A DNA stretch of 48,903 bases from Gammaproteobacteria bacterium MFB021. GTDB taxonomy: Bacteria > Pseudomonadota > Gammaproteobacteria > Pseudomonadales > Halomonadaceae. The position numbers and the translations under genes were made by a program. Below, in pieces: positions 10,063 to 18,841 of the stretch (position 1 is its first letter; each line of letters begins with the position of its first letter). Location: the NCBI GenBank assembly GCA_000737985.1, contig JNVT01000019.1:1-48903 (forward strand), written 5' to 3'. The notes below the pieces were generated by a model, which was given only the letters and a program-made list of their open reading frames with translations, had not been told where the DNA came from and did not search any database.

Positions 10063-12315
10063 ATGACCATGGATATCCAGGTGGCGGAGGGCGACGTCGA
10101 ACGCCTGTCGCTCAAGGAGTACACCGAGAAGGCGTATCTCGACTACTCGATGTACGTGATTCTCGACCGCGCGCTGCCGCACATCGGTGACGGCATGAAG
10201 CCGGTGCAGCGGCGTATCGTCTACGCCATGCGCGAGCTGTCGCTTACCGCCAACGCCAAGTACAAGAAGTCGGCGCGTACCGTCGGCGACGTGCTCGGCA
10301 AGTTCCACCCCCACGGCGACAGCGCCTGCTACGAAGCGATGGTGCTGATGGCGCAGCCGTTCAGCTACCGCTATCCGCTGGTCGACGGCCAGGGCAACTG
10401 GGGTAGCCCCGACGATCCCAAGTCGTTCGCCGCGATGCGCTACACCGAGGCGCGGCTCTCCAGGTTCAGCGAAACGCTGCTCGCCGAGCTGGGGCAGGGC
10501 ACGGTCGACTGGACCCCCAACTTCGATGGCACCCTGAACGAGCCCTCGGTGCTGCCCTCGCGCCTGCCGCATGTGCTGCTCAACGGCGGCACCGGCATTG
10601 CGGTGGGTATGGCGACCGACATCCCGCCGCACAATGTGCGCGAAGTGGTAGAGGCGACCTGTCATCTGCTGCGCCATCCCGGCGCCAGCGTCGCCGATCT
10701 GATGGCCTATGTGCCGGCGCCGGATTTCCCCACCGAGGCCGAGATCATTTCGCCGGCCGCCGACCTGCGCAAGCTCTACGAGAGCGGCCGCGGCTCGGTC
10801 AAACTGCGCGGGCGCTATGTGCGCGAGGATGGCAACATCGTCATCACCGCGCTGCCGTATCAGGTCAGCGGGGCCAAGGTGCTCGAGCAGATCGCCGCCC
10901 AGATGCAGGCCAAGAAATTGCCGATGGTGGCCGATCTGCGCGACGAGTCGACCCATGAGACGCCGACCCGGCTGGTGATCGAGCCGCGCTCGAACCGCAT
11001 CGATGTCGAAGGCCTGATGGCGCATCTGTTCGCCACCACCGATCTCGAGAAGAACGTACGCGTCAATCTCAACGTGATCGCCCTCGACGGCCGGCCGCGG
11101 GTGATGCCGCTCAACGATATGCTCGGCGAGTGGCTCAGCTTCCGCCGCGAGACGGTGCGTCGGCGCAGCCAGCATCGTCTCGACAAGGTCGAGGAACGCC
11201 TGCACATCCTCGAGGGTCTGCTGGCGGCCTATCTCAATATCGATGAAGTGATCCGCATCATCCGCGAGGAGGACGAACCCAAGCCGGCGCTGATGGCGGC
11301 ATTCGGGCTCAGCGAGCGCCAGGCCGAAGCGATCCTCGAACTGCGCCTGCGCCACCTGGCCAAGCTCGAGGAGATGAAGATCCGCGGCGAGCAGGACGAA
11401 CTCGAGGCCGAGCGTCAGCGGCTGCAGAAGCTGCTGGGCAGCCAGGCGGCGATGACCAAGCTGATCGAGAAGGAGCTGCGCGAGGCCGCCAAGACCTATG
11501 GCGACGAGCGCCGTTCGCCGCTGGTCGAGCGCAGCGAGGCCAAGGCGCTATCCGAGGTCGAGCTGCTCGGCGCCGATCCGGTCACCGTGGTGCTCTCCGA
11601 GAAGGGCTGGATCCGCGCCGCGCGGGGGCACGACATCGACCCGGCGGGGCTCTCCTACAAGGCGGGTGACAAATTCCATCTCGCTGCCCGCGGCAAGACC
11701 AACCAGCCACTGGTGCTGCTCGACGACGGCGGCCGCAGCTACACCCTTAGCGCCCACAATTTGCCGTCGGCGCGCGGGCAGGGCGAACCGATCACCGGCC
11801 GGATCAATCCGCCGGCGGGGGCGAGCATGATCGGGCTGATGCTCGATGTGCCCGAGGCGCGCTATCTGCTCGCCACCGACGCCGGCTACGGCTTCGTGGT
11901 CAAGCTCGAGGACCTGCTCGGCAAGAACAAGGCCGGCAAGGCGGTGCTCTCGGTGCCGCAAGGCTGCAACGTGCTGCCGCCGCAGCCGATTCCGGCGGGC
12001 GACACGCTGCGCGTGGCGGTGGTCTCCAACGAGGGCCGGCTGCTGGTATTCGCGCTCACCGATCTGCCCGAAATGGCCAAGGGCAAGGGCAACAAGATGA
12101 TCGCGATTCCCGGTCAGCGTGCCGCCAACCGCGAGGAGTTCGTGCGCGACCTGGTGCTGCTGCCGGAAGGCGCGGCGCTGGTGGTGCACGCCGGCAAGCG
12201 CAAGCAGACGCTCAAGGCGGCCGATCTCGACTACTATGCCGGCGAGCGCGGTCGGCGTGGCAGTAAGCTGGCGCGGGGCTTTCAGAAGGTCGACCGGCTC
12301 GAGGTCGAAGTCTGA
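10063..12315 (+). CDS. parC: DNA topoisomerase IV subunit A
   Basis: ParC cuts and rejoins DNA as the partner of ParE. The protein has 750 residues. The catalytic tyrosine is Tyr127 in [11 protein letters not shown]. The quinolone-resistance region reads [20 protein letters not shown], with Ser87 and Glu91 in the positions of E. coli Ser80 and Glu84, so it has the susceptible-type residues. Conserved [12 protein letters not shown] and the long helical arm around [18 protein letters not shown] follow, then a C-terminal beta-pinwheel domain. Two in-frame ATG codons lie at 10063 and 10069, so the start is uncertain by two residues. parE and parC are collinear and probably share control. Confidence 0.97.
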   Translation: MTMDIQVAEGDVERLSLKEYTEKAYLDYSMYVILDRALPHIGDGMKPVQRRIVYAMRELSLTANAKYKKSARTVGDVLGKFHPHGDSACYEAMVLMAQPFSYRYPLVDGQGNWGSPDDPKSFAAMRYTEARLSRFSETLLAELGQGTVDWTPNFDGTLNEPSVLPSRLPHVLLNGGTGIAVGMATDIPPHNVREVVEATCHLLRHPGASVADLMAYVPAPDFPTEAEIISPAADLRKLYESGRGSVKLRGRYVREDGNIVITALPYQVSGAKVLEQIAAQMQAKKLPMVADLRDESTHETPTRLVIEPRSNRIDVEGLMAHLFATTDLEKNVRVNLNVIALDGRPRVMPLNDMLGEWLSFRRETVRRRSQHRLDKVEERLHILEGLLAAYLNIDEVIRIIREEDEPKPALMAAFGLSERQAEAILELRLRHLAKLEEMKIRGEQDELEAERQRLQKLLGSQAAMTKLIEKELREAAKTYGDERRSPLVERSEAKALSEVELLGADPVTVVLSEKGWIRAARGHDIDPAGLSYKAGDKFHLAARGKTNQPLVLLDDGGRSYTLSAHNLPSARGQGEPITGRINPPAGASMIGLMLDVPEARYLLATDAGYGFVVKLEDLLGKNKAGKAVLSVPQGCNVLPPQPIPAGDTLRVAVVSNEGRLLVFALTDLPEMAKGKGNKMIAIPGQRAANREEFVRDLVLLPEGAALVVHAGKRKQTLKAADLDYYAGERGRRGSKLARGFQKVDRLEVEV

Positions 12316-12429
12316 GCGCGCCGCCAGGCGCCACCCTGTGAAGACGACACCGACTGACAAGCGTGCGGCCCGGTGCTGCCGGCCGCACCACTGATGAAAG
12401 GGGCGTCGACGGCGCCCCGTGGGGAGACA

Positions 12430-13650
12430 ATGGCACGACGTTTCGTGATAAGAGCCACCGGCCCGGCGCGCCCGGGACAGACCGCGACCCTGAGTACCGC
12501 GCTGGCAACGGCGGGGCTGCGGCTACTGGACATGGACCAGCACGTGGCTTTTGGTGAGGTCCGCCTGGAGGCGCTGGTCGAGACCGACGACGAGGTCGAC
12601 GTGGCCGCGCTGCTGCCGAGTGCCGGTGACATCTGCGGGCTCGACTGCCGGGTTGAGGCGATCACCCCTGAGGTCACCCTCGGCTGGGCAGAGGAAGCTG
12701 CCTCACCGCGGTGGATACTTAGCGTACTGGGGCCGTGCATCAGCGCCGAGGTGGTGGCCGAGGTGGCGACATTGACCGCCAGCGAGGGGCTGACCATCGA
12801 GCGCATCAAGCGGCTCTCGGCGCCGCCGAGCCTCGACGCGGGGCCCGAGGTGCTGGCGCATGGCGCCTGCCTGCAGTGGCGGCTGCGTGGGGAGTCCGCC
12901 GATCCTCAGGCACTGCGCGAGCGCATGCTGGCGCTGAGCGAGCGTTTTGCGGTCGACGTCACCCTGCAGCCCGCCGAGCTGTGGTCGCGGCATCGCCGCC
13001 TGGTCTGCTTCGACATGGACTCGACCCTGATCCAGGCCGAGGTGATCGACGAGCTGGCTCGGCGCCACGGCGTGTTCGACGAGGTGTCGGCGATCACCGC
13101 ACGCGCGATGCGCGGCGAGCTCGATTTTCAGCAGAGCTTCCGTGAGCGCATGCGCAAGCTGGAGGGGCTGGACGAGTCGGTACTCGCCGAGATCGCCGAG
13201 TCGCTGCCGCTGATGCCCGGGGCCGAGCGCCTGATGCACCATCTCAAGCGGCTGGGGTATCGCACCGCGATTCTCTCCGGCGGGTTCACCTACTTTGCAC
13301 GCTACTTGCAGCAGCGGCTGGGCTTCGACGAGATCCATGCCAACGAGCTGGTGATTCGTGATGGCAAGGTGACCGGTGAGGTCGCCGAGCCGATCGTCGA
13401 CGCCGCGCGCAAGGCACAGCTGCTTGAGCAGATTGCCGAGCGCGAGGGGCTCGATCTGGCCCAGACCGTGGCCGTGGGGGATGGCGCCAACGATCTCCAG
13501 ATGCTGGCCCGGGCGGGGCTGGGTGTCGCCTTCCATGCCAAGCCGCTGGTGCGCCGCGAAGCCGCGCTCTCGGTCTCGACGCTGGGATTGGATGGTCTGC
13601 TCTATCTGCTGGATTATGCCGAGCAGGCACTGGCGGAGGGTGATGTCTGA
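12430..13650 (+). CDS. serB: Phosphoserine phosphatase with N-terminal ACT-like domain
   Basis: SerB removes phosphate from O-phosphoserine in the last step of serine synthesis. From the ATG at 12430, after a GGGGAG ribosome binding site, the protein has 406 residues. Residues 1-~180 form a regulatory region with ACT-like halves, and the HAD phosphatase core follows. Motif I is FDMDSTL with Asp195 and Asp197; motif II lies in ILSGGFTYFARY, and motif III/IV is VAVGDGANDLQMLARAGLG. The longer form with the ACT region is typical of Pseudomonas and Halomonas SerB. A short GC hairpin (12363-12370 with 12381-12388) lies in the gap after parC but has no T tract. Confidence 0.95.
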   Translation: MARRFVIRATGPARPGQTATLSTALATAGLRLLDMDQHVAFGEVRLEALVETDDEVDVAALLPSAGDICGLDCRVEAITPEVTLGWAEEAASPRWILSVLGPCISAEVVAEVATLTASEGLTIERIKRLSAPPSLDAGPEVLAHGACLQWRLRGESADPQALRERMLALSERFAVDVTLQPAELWSRHRRLVCFDMDSTLIQAEVIDELARRHGVFDEVSAITARAMRGELDFQQSFRERMRKLEGLDESVLAEIAESLPLMPGAERLMHHLKRLGYRTAILSGGFTYFARYLQQRLGFDEIHANELVIRDGKVTGEVAEPIVDAARKAQLLEQIAEREGLDLAQTVAVGDGANDLQMLARAGLGVAFHAKPLVRREAALSVSTLGLDGLLYLLDYAEQALAEGDV

Positions 13651-13790
13651 CCTGTCCCGCGGTCTCAGCGTGGGCGCTGGGGCGGTGCCGCGGATAAAAA
13701 AAGAGTCGTCACACCTGTCCGGACAGCAGCACATGGCAACCGAATGTTGTAAATTGTATCCAGGACTTACCGCCGGCATCGAGAACCTGC

Positions 13791-15506
13791 ATGAGCACCT
13801 CCGCTTCGATCGACATCGTCAACCCCTTGGCCAAGTGGGAGTGGCTCGATCCACTCTGCATCCAGGGCAGCGTCAATCTGGCGTTCGACCTGGGCGGCAC
13901 ATCGTGGCCGGTGCTGCTCGATGACATCGAGCGCGATCGCGCGCTGATCGTCGACATCAGCGCAGTCCCCGCGCTGGCCGAGCAGCTGGAGCGGGGCGAT
14001 GCCTTTCATCTCTTCGGGCATGTCAATGGTGCCATGGTGCGCACCTCGACCCTGGCGCTGATCGAGTGGCTCGACCCCGAAGAGGGCGAGGGTGGCCGGC
14101 AGCGTCTGCGCTGCAGTTACCCCGAGTGGCTGAGCACGGTGCATCGGCGCAATAGCTTCCGCGCGCCGATTCGCGCCGAGATGGGCGTCGATGCGCGTCT
14201 GAGGCTCGAAGGCCGTGACGTACCGGTAACCGCGGAGCTGCGTAATCTCTCCCTGGGTGGCTGCCTTTTGGCGATGCCGCTGACGCATGCCGTCTCGCTC
14301 TTGGAAAATCAGCGTTTCGCGCCGCTCGAGCTGCACTTTCCCAGCCGCCAGTCGCTGCGCCTCAGTGGCTGTATTCGCCACGTGCGCAGCGATGAGGAGT
14401 GGCGCGAGGCGCTGGTCGGCTGTGAGTTCGACGACCCCGGCATCGATACCGAACGGCTGCTGTGGTACTGCGTCAAGGAGGCCGAGCGCGAGAGTGCGCG
14501 CAGCGTGACGACGCGTGACAAGGCGCTCTCGCCCTCGCCGTTGTTTCGGGGGCCGGACGGCAAGCGTCCAGCGCCGCGGCAGCCCGAGACGGCCTCGCTG
14601 CCGGTCGGCAACGCCACCGCGCGGCGGCTCAAGAAGATTGCCGATTATCTCAGTGCACAGATCCTGACGCTGCAGAACGGCGGCTCGATCGCGTCGTCGC
14701 TGCTGTCGCGTCACGCCGATACCCTGGTCACGCTGAGTAGCCAGGGAGACCAGGCGCTGCTCTATGCGCTCGGCTATCTGCATGGGGAAACGCCGCTGGT
14801 ACGCCACTCGCTCGGCGTTGCGATACGCGCCACCGACCTGGTTCGCTGGCAGGGCCATCCCGAGGACGTGATCAAGGCGGTGGCGGCCAGTGCGCTGGTG
14901 CATGATCTGGGCAAGTGCTGGCTGCCGGCGTCGATTCTGGAGAGCCGTGAGCCACTCGATGCCGAGGCGCGCGCGCGTCTGGCCGAGCACGTGCCGGGGC
15001 TGCTCACACAGCTCGAGACATGCCGCTGGTTATCCCCGGAGATCGCGCGTGCCATCGTCGGTGAGGCCAACGAGCGCCTCGACGGCAGCGGCTATCCGGC
15101 GGGCCTGGACGACACCCAGTTGAGCGCGCTGGGGCGCATGATGGCGGTGGTCGACGTGATCGACGCGCTGGGCCAACCCCGCGCGGATCGTGATGCTTGG
15201 CCATTGCTCGAGCGTTACCGCCGTGTGCTGGGCCATCCGGCGCTGTTCGATGCCACCTGGGCGCAGCGCTACGTGCGCCGCTTCGGCACTGCGCCGGTGG
15301 GTTCGCTGGCGCGTTTCTCCAGCGGTGCGCTGGCCTGGGTGCAGCGTATCGACGATCGCGGGCTGCCGGCCCAGGTGCACCTGGTGCTCAATGCCAAGAG
15401 CCCACGCCGGCGCCTCGATCAGATGCTCAATGACAATGATATCGCCCAGCTCGGCAAATTCGAGGGCGTGGTGTCCGAAGCGAGTTATGGACTGTCGTTG
15501 AGCTGA
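13791..15506 (+). CDS. PilZ-domain protein with a degenerate HD-GYP domain
   Basis: The 571-residue soluble protein has three parts. Residues 1-~110 resemble the flagellar-brake (YcgR-N-like) module. Residues ~116-230 form a PilZ domain with the c-di-GMP motifs RNSFR (Arg120, Arg124) and NLSLGG (Asn152, Ser154, Gly157). Residues ~300-465 form an HD-GYP-like domain with His339, His371-Asp372 (HDLGK), His400, DGSGYP (431-436) and Asp455. The paired histidines before DGSGYP (normally HHE) are replaced by Ala426-Asn427, so full metal binding and phosphodiesterase activity are doubtful. I infer a c-di-GMP receptor or effector. It stands alone downstream of serB; a 12-bp perfect palindrome (13715-13726) lies upstream. 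Confidence 0.8.
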   Translation: MSTSASIDIVNPLAKWEWLDPLCIQGSVNLAFDLGGTSWPVLLDDIERDRALIVDISAVPALAEQLERGDAFHLFGHVNGAMVRTSTLALIEWLDPEEGEGGRQRLRCSYPEWLSTVHRRNSFRAPIRAEMGVDARLRLEGRDVPVTAELRNLSLGGCLLAMPLTHAVSLLENQRFAPLELHFPSRQSLRLSGCIRHVRSDEEWREALVGCEFDDPGIDTERLLWYCVKEAERESARSVTTRDKALSPSPLFRGPDGKRPAPRQPETASLPVGNATARRLKKIADYLSAQILTLQNGGSIASSLLSRHADTLVTLSSQGDQALLYALGYLHGETPLVRHSLGVAIRATDLVRWQGHPEDVIKAVAASALVHDLGKCWLPASILESREPLDAEARARLAEHVPGLLTQLETCRWLSPEIARAIVGEANERLDGSGYPAGLDDTQLSALGRMMAVVDVIDALGQPRADRDAWPLLERYRRVLGHPALFDATWAQRYVRRFGTAPVGSLARFSSGALAWVQRIDDRGLPAQVHLVLNAKSPRRRLDQMLNDNDIAQLGKFEGVVSEASYGLSLS

Positions 15507-15615
15507 GTGCATGTCACCTCGGGGCAGTGACAAAACGCAACAGGGTCATAACGGCATGCCTGCCGAGCCTGAACCACACTGACTGTGACCTTGATCTCAT
15601 CACAGGAGGTGTCCG

Positions 15616-16668
15616 ATGCCAGCGACGACGCGCCCGTGTCAAGCCTACGGCTTCATGCCGCCCCATGTATTGGAACGTCTTCTTTCCCACGGCAACGCAC
15701 GCTTGCAACGCTGCGCTCAGGCCACGCTCAAGGCCGATGCCCAGTTTCGTCTGCGCAACGCGACGCAGCCTGCGGCACGCCCCGCCGATGGAAGACGTGG
15801 CGGCGAGCCCGCCCGCTATATCTATTCCGCCGCTCAGCAGGAGATCCTGCCGGGGGAGCGGGTACGCAGTGAGGGCGATCCGGAAAGCGGCGATGTCGCT
15901 GTCGACGAGGCGTATCGCTGGCTGGGTGCCACCTATCGCTTCTACTGGGAGGTCTTTGCTCGCGACTCCATCGACGCCCAGGGCATGGCGCTGTTGGGTA
16001 CCGTTCACTACGGTGAAGACTACGACAACGCCTTCTGGAACGGGGCGCAGATGGTCTTCGGCGATGGTGATGGCGAGCTGTTCAATCGCTTTACCGCGGC
16101 CCTCGACGTGGTCGCCCACGAATTGACCCACGGGGTGATCGAGCGTGAGGCGGGGCTGATCTATGCCGATCAGTCCGGTGCGCTCAACGAATCCCTGGCC
16201 GATGTATTCGGCGTCATGGTCAAGCAGCACCACTTCGAGCAGGCGGCCGAGGAGGCCGACTGGCTGATCGGCGAGGGTCTGCTCACCGACCGCGTCAATG
16301 GTCGGGCGCTGCGCTCCATGGCCAACCCTGGCAGCGCCTACGACGACCCGGTGCTGGGCAAGGACCCGCAGCCGGGGCATATGGACGCCTTCGTCAATAC
16401 GGCCTCCGACAACGGCGGGGTGCACATCAACTCCGGCATTCCCAATCGCGCCTTCTATCTCGCCGCGACACGTCTCGGCGGCTTCTCCTGGGAGGCCGCC
16501 GGGCCGGTATGGTTCGATGCGCTGCGGGATTCGCGCCTGGCACGGGATGCCAATTTTGCCACCTTCGCTGAGATCACCGTGCGCTGCGCGCAGCAGCGTT
16601 TCGGCGCGGACAGCCCGGTGATGGATGCCGTGCGCCAAGCCTGGATCGACGTGGGGGTCCTGCGGTGA
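15616..16668 (+). CDS. Protealysin-like M4 family zinc metalloprotease
   Basis: This is a thermolysin-family (M4) endopeptidase of 350 residues with no signal peptide, as in the protealysin group. A short propeptide starts with a YGFMPPHVLERLL motif typical of protealysin precursors, and the mature enzyme probably begins near ARYIYSA (residue ~67). Zinc ligands are His168 and His172 in HELTH plus Glu192 in NESLADVFG; Glu169 is the general base and His270 lies in GGVHINSGIPNRAF. A strong ribosome binding site (AGGAGGT, 15604-15610) precedes the ATG. Its stop overlaps the next gene by four bases; that gene encodes a likely inhibitor. Substrates are unknown here. Some Serratia homologues cleave actin. 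Confidence 0.92.
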   Translation: MPATTRPCQAYGFMPPHVLERLLSHGNARLQRCAQATLKADAQFRLRNATQPAARPADGRRGGEPARYIYSAAQQEILPGERVRSEGDPESGDVAVDEAYRWLGATYRFYWEVFARDSIDAQGMALLGTVHYGEDYDNAFWNGAQMVFGDGDGELFNRFTAALDVVAHELTHGVIEREAGLIYADQSGALNESLADVFGVMVKQHHFEQAAEEADWLIGEGLLTDRVNGRALRSMANPGSAYDDPVLGKDPQPGHMDAFVNTASDNGGVHINSGIPNRAFYLAATRLGGFSWEAAGPVWFDALRDSRLARDANFATFAEITVRCAQQRFGADSPVMDAVRQAWIDVGVLR

Positions 16669-17006
16669 GCGCGCGCGGTGTGCCGCGGCTGGCACCCGCG
16701 GCGGTGCTGGCGGTGGTGCGTGAAGGAGGCTTCGCTGCCATACCGGGGCTGGAGCGCCCGCGGCGGATCGAGTGCGGCAAGCTCAGCCAGCGCCAACGCG
16801 AACGGCTTCAGCAGCTGCTGGACGAGATCGACAGTCAGGCGTCGGCCGAACCCGCAGCGGGCGCCGACCGGCGTGTCTTCCGGCTGTCTCTCGAGCAGCC
16901 GGAAGCCGAATGCTGGCAGTGCGCGCTCGACGAGGCGCAGGCGCCGCGCGGCGTGGTGGGGCTGTGGCAGCACGGCCCCGGGGCGCTGGACGAACCGGAA
17001 ACCTGA
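16665..17006 (+). CDS. Emfourin-like inhibitor of M4 metalloprotease
   Basis: This small protein of 113 residues starts with GTG at 16665, overlapping the protease stop by four bases (GTGA), so it is translationally coupled. The visible pattern, LAVVREGGFAAIPGL, then a PRRIECGKLSQ segment and a leucine/arginine-rich helix, followed by a C-terminal strand-rich half, fits the emfourin family. In Serratia that family is encoded directly after protealysin and inhibits it. No signal peptide is present, matching the cytoplasmic protease. The role is inferred from position and weak motif likeness. A domain search would settle it. Confidence 0.72.
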   Translation: MSARGVPRLAPAAVLAVVREGGFAAIPGLERPRRIECGKLSQRQRERLQQLLDEIDSQASAEPAAGADRRVFRLSLEQPEAECWQCALDEAQAPRGVVGLWQHGPGALDEPET

Positions 17007-17059
17007 GCCACGCTCACCTATTTCTTTTTTTCAGGAACTCTAGCGGTATATCGTACTCT

Positions 17060-17128
17060 GATTGAGTAGCCCAGGACGGGCACACAGCGTAGGCCGAGCC
17101 CGGATTTTGGGGTTCGGCCTCTTTTTTT
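17060..17128 (+). ncRNA. Candidate small RNA with GGA-loop hairpin and terminator
   Basis: The 250-base gap after the inhibitor gene holds a possible short transcript. A TACTCT hexamer (17054-17059) could serve as a -10 box, although no good -35 box is seen. It is followed by the hairpin GCCC-AGGAC-GGGC (17069-17081), which shows AGGA in its loop, and then by a strong terminator hairpin whose loop also begins with GGA. GGA in hairpin loops is the layout bound by CsrA/RsmA. It may instead be only the 3' untranslated end of the protease operon. Confidence 0.3.
17091..17128 (+). terminator. Rho-independent terminator
   Basis: The 5' arm (17092-17101) pairs with 17110-17119 over about ten base pairs including one G-U, with a loop of GGATTTTG type, and seven T residues follow (17122-17128). 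It ends the protease-inhibitor transcript or the candidate small RNA above. Confidence 0.88.
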
Positions 17129-17256
17129 GCGTCCGGCGCGCACGTGGTATGCCTCCGGCGCGTGCGCGGATCTGCAGCTTGCGCTGCGGATCACCGCCCA
17201 GGCTTTATCGCACAGCGGCCCGGTGTCACAGTGGCTCTCTGGCAAGAAAAGGGGCC

Positions 17257-17691
17257 ATGACCCGGATGATGAGACGAAGAATCGGCGGTGCCGTGATCGC
17301 GCTGCTGTTGGCGGCACTGCTGGTGCCGACGCTGGCTCACTGGCAGGCGCCGATATCTTCGACGATGACGCCGCGGGCGGCCTTCGAGGCGCAACGTGAA
17401 GCCGTCTGGGTCGAGGGTGAAGGGTACGTGCAGCGCCTGCTGCGCGATGACGACGAAGGTAGCCGGCATCAGCGCTTCATCCTCGCCCTCGGCGATGGCC
17501 AGACGCTGCTGATCGCCCACAATATCGATCTGGCTCCACGGCTCGACGGGCTGGCGCGTGGGGACGCGGTGCGCTTCCGCGGCGAGTATGTCTGGAATGC
17601 CCGCGGGGGCGTGGTGCACTGGACCCACCGCGACCCGCGCGGTGAACGGCCGGGGGGATGGATCGAGTGGCGTGGGCGGCGTTACCGCTAG
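17257..17691 (+). CDS. DUF3465-family exported protein
   Basis: The 144-residue protein starts at ATG 17257 after an AAAAGGGG ribosome binding site. Residues ~8-28 form a hydrophobic segment following a basic start, so it is a signal peptide or membrane anchor. The rest is an OB-like small domain with the family pattern DDEGSRHQRFIL, LLIAHNIDLAPR and GGVVHWTHRDPRG, recognised as DUF3465. The function is unknown; the fold suggests nucleic-acid or ligand binding outside the membrane. Its TAG stop forms part of the CTAG that borders the adjacent MITE-like element, so the gene end marks the insertion point. Confidence 0.8.
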   Translation: MTRMMRRRIGGAVIALLLAALLVPTLAHWQAPISSTMTPRAAFEAQREAVWVEGEGYVQRLLRDDDEGSRHQRFILALGDGQTLLIAHNIDLAPRLDGLARGDAVRFRGEYVWNARGGVVHWTHRDPRGERPGGWIEWRGRRYR

Positions 17692-17830
17692 GTTTTGTAC
17701 GAAAACTACCTGCGCTCGGCAATACGGCGTTAAAAATCGGCTCAAAATGCTCATTTACACCCCGTAAACTCCGCTTTTTCGCCGATTTTTGCCTTGTCTT
17801 GTCTTCGCTCGCTGACTTTTCGTACAGAAC
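17692..17830. mobile_element. MITE-like element, 139 bp, flanked by CTAG
   Basis: The element is bounded on both sides by CTAG (17688-17691 and 17831-17834). Counting the CTAG, the ends form 18-bp inverted repeats with a single mismatch, of the type GGTTTTGTACGAAAA. It carries no gene. An internal 10-bp stem (17732-17741 with 17781-17790) is flanked by A and T runs and could work as a two-way terminator. It is AT-richer than its surroundings. CTAG target duplication is known for IS5-group elements, so a non-autonomous IS5-type MITE is the likeliest identity. Copy number elsewhere cannot be seen, but a related end may lie at 36037-36066. Confidence 0.78.
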
Positions 17831-18532
17831 CTAGGAAGTTGACGCCGGGCGGCGAGAGACTTGGCGCGGACGCCAGCGGCGGGCCTGACGCCACTGCATC
17901 AGGGTCTCGCCGAGTGTCGCGAACGAAGGTCGCGGTGCGGATGTCGCGATGGCGTTTCCCGGCGTGCGCCAGTGGATCGGGTGCTGACCCACGCGACCGC
18001 CACCGCGGCGGATCAGCAGCGGCAGAAAACGCATCAGGCCTTTTAGCGGCGGCAGAGCGCACATGGCCTCGCGCTCGATCAGATAAAGCCCTTGGAATTG
18101 TGCGTCGACGGCGGTGAGCGGCGCCGCCAGCCGTGCCAGCCAGCGCCCCGCCCTTGAAGCGTGGTGCGCTCGCCCCTGCACCAGTGCCAACCCCTGATGT
18201 CGCGCCATGCAGAGCAGCTCGGGAAGGTCGTGGGGGTCGGTGCGGCCGCTGCTGTCCAGAGTCACCAGCCAGTCGCCCCGGGCCTGGTGTGCTGCCTGGT
18301 TCAGAGCGGCGTCGATATCGCCTGTCCACGGCAGCACTCTGACCTGGGCGGCGTCGAGTGATAGCGCGTCGAGCGTCTGTGCGAGACCGGTATCCCGCCC
18401 GCCGTCGAGGATCAGGAATTCCAGCGCCCGGGCGTGCACCAGCGCGTGCGAAGCCTCTTCGATCAGCGCCGCTACCCGGGCCGCGGGGGCAGTGGCGAAG
18501 ACGATCAACGAGAGCTTGGGCAGTGCGAGCAT
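17831..18532 (-). CDS. GT2-like glycosyltransferase-fold protein, probably degenerate
   Basis: The 233-residue protein starts at ATG 18532 behind a GGGAG site on the minus strand; an alternative ATG at 18550 adds six residues. The pattern LSLIVFATAP...LEFLILDGG...ALNQAAHQARGDWLVTLDSSG follows the N-terminal Rossmann-like half of family 2 glycosyltransferases of the ArnC/dolichol-phosphate-mannose synthase type. The metal-binding DxD (usually DADLQ) is DSSGR here, so catalysis is uncertain. No transmembrane segments are seen. It is divergent from the two-component system, which suggests joint control, and ends at the CTAG of the MITE-like element. Family call moderate, function unknown. Confidence 0.65.
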   Translation of the reverse strand: MLALPKLSLIVFATAPAARVAALIEEASHALVHARALEFLILDGGRDTGLAQTLDALSLDAAQVRVLPWTGDIDAALNQAAHQARGDWLVTLDSSGRTDPHDLPELLCMARHQGLALVQGRAHHASRAGRWLARLAAPLTAVDAQFQGLYLIEREAMCALPPLKGLMRFLPLLIRRGGGRVGQHPIHWRTPGNAIATSAPRPSFATLGETLMQWRQARRWRPRQVSRRPASTS

Positions 18533-18617
18533 CGTGGTCTCCCAGGGCATGGGTGGCTTGCGCAGCGGGTCGTTTGACGGACCTGGCCATGGTCGGGATC
18601 GACTGTGACAGGGTTTC

Positions 18618-18634
18618 CTTAACTCAGGCTTAGA
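18618..18634 (+). promoter_or_regulatory. Possible PmrA/QseB-type box
   Basis: A direct repeat CTTAAC-TCAGG-CTTAGA lies in the 309-base gap between the divergent GT2-like gene and the response regulator gene. The half-site and five-base spacing resemble the PmrA box (YTTAAK-N5-YTTAAK); the second half is imperfect. The site is 86 bases upstream of the GT2-like start and 207 bases upstream of the regulator start. Confidence 0.35.
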
Positions 18635-18720
18635 AACCGGCCTTGGATGTGCTCGTCTACCTCCGCGGCGCCAGGCTGCGCGCTGCCGATGACTCGGTGA
18701 TGACAGCGCCGGACACGCGA

Positions 18721-18738
18721 GCATACGACGTTGTATGC
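18721..18738. promoter_or_regulatory. Near-perfect 18-bp dyad upstream of the response regulator
   Basis: GCATAC (18721-18726) and GTATGC (18733-18738) flank an ACGT centre, so 16 of 18 bases fit a dyad. It lies 103 bases before the response regulator start and contains TATGCT, a possible -10 box without a clear -35. It may be an operator or only a short cruciform sequence. Confidence 0.3.
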
Positions 18739-18841
18739 TGAAGCCGTGCCTGCGACGCCGCGCCGAGCACCGCCGTCGGGCGAAACAGCAGACGTGAGAT
18801 ACCGGCTCGAGCCGAGTCGGGGCAAGACGAGAGAGAGAGCT

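Noticed and set aside
12363-12388. Hairpin in the parC-serB gap as a terminator
   Set aside because: The 8-bp stem has no T tract and the serB ribosome binding site follows closely, so it was not called as a terminator.
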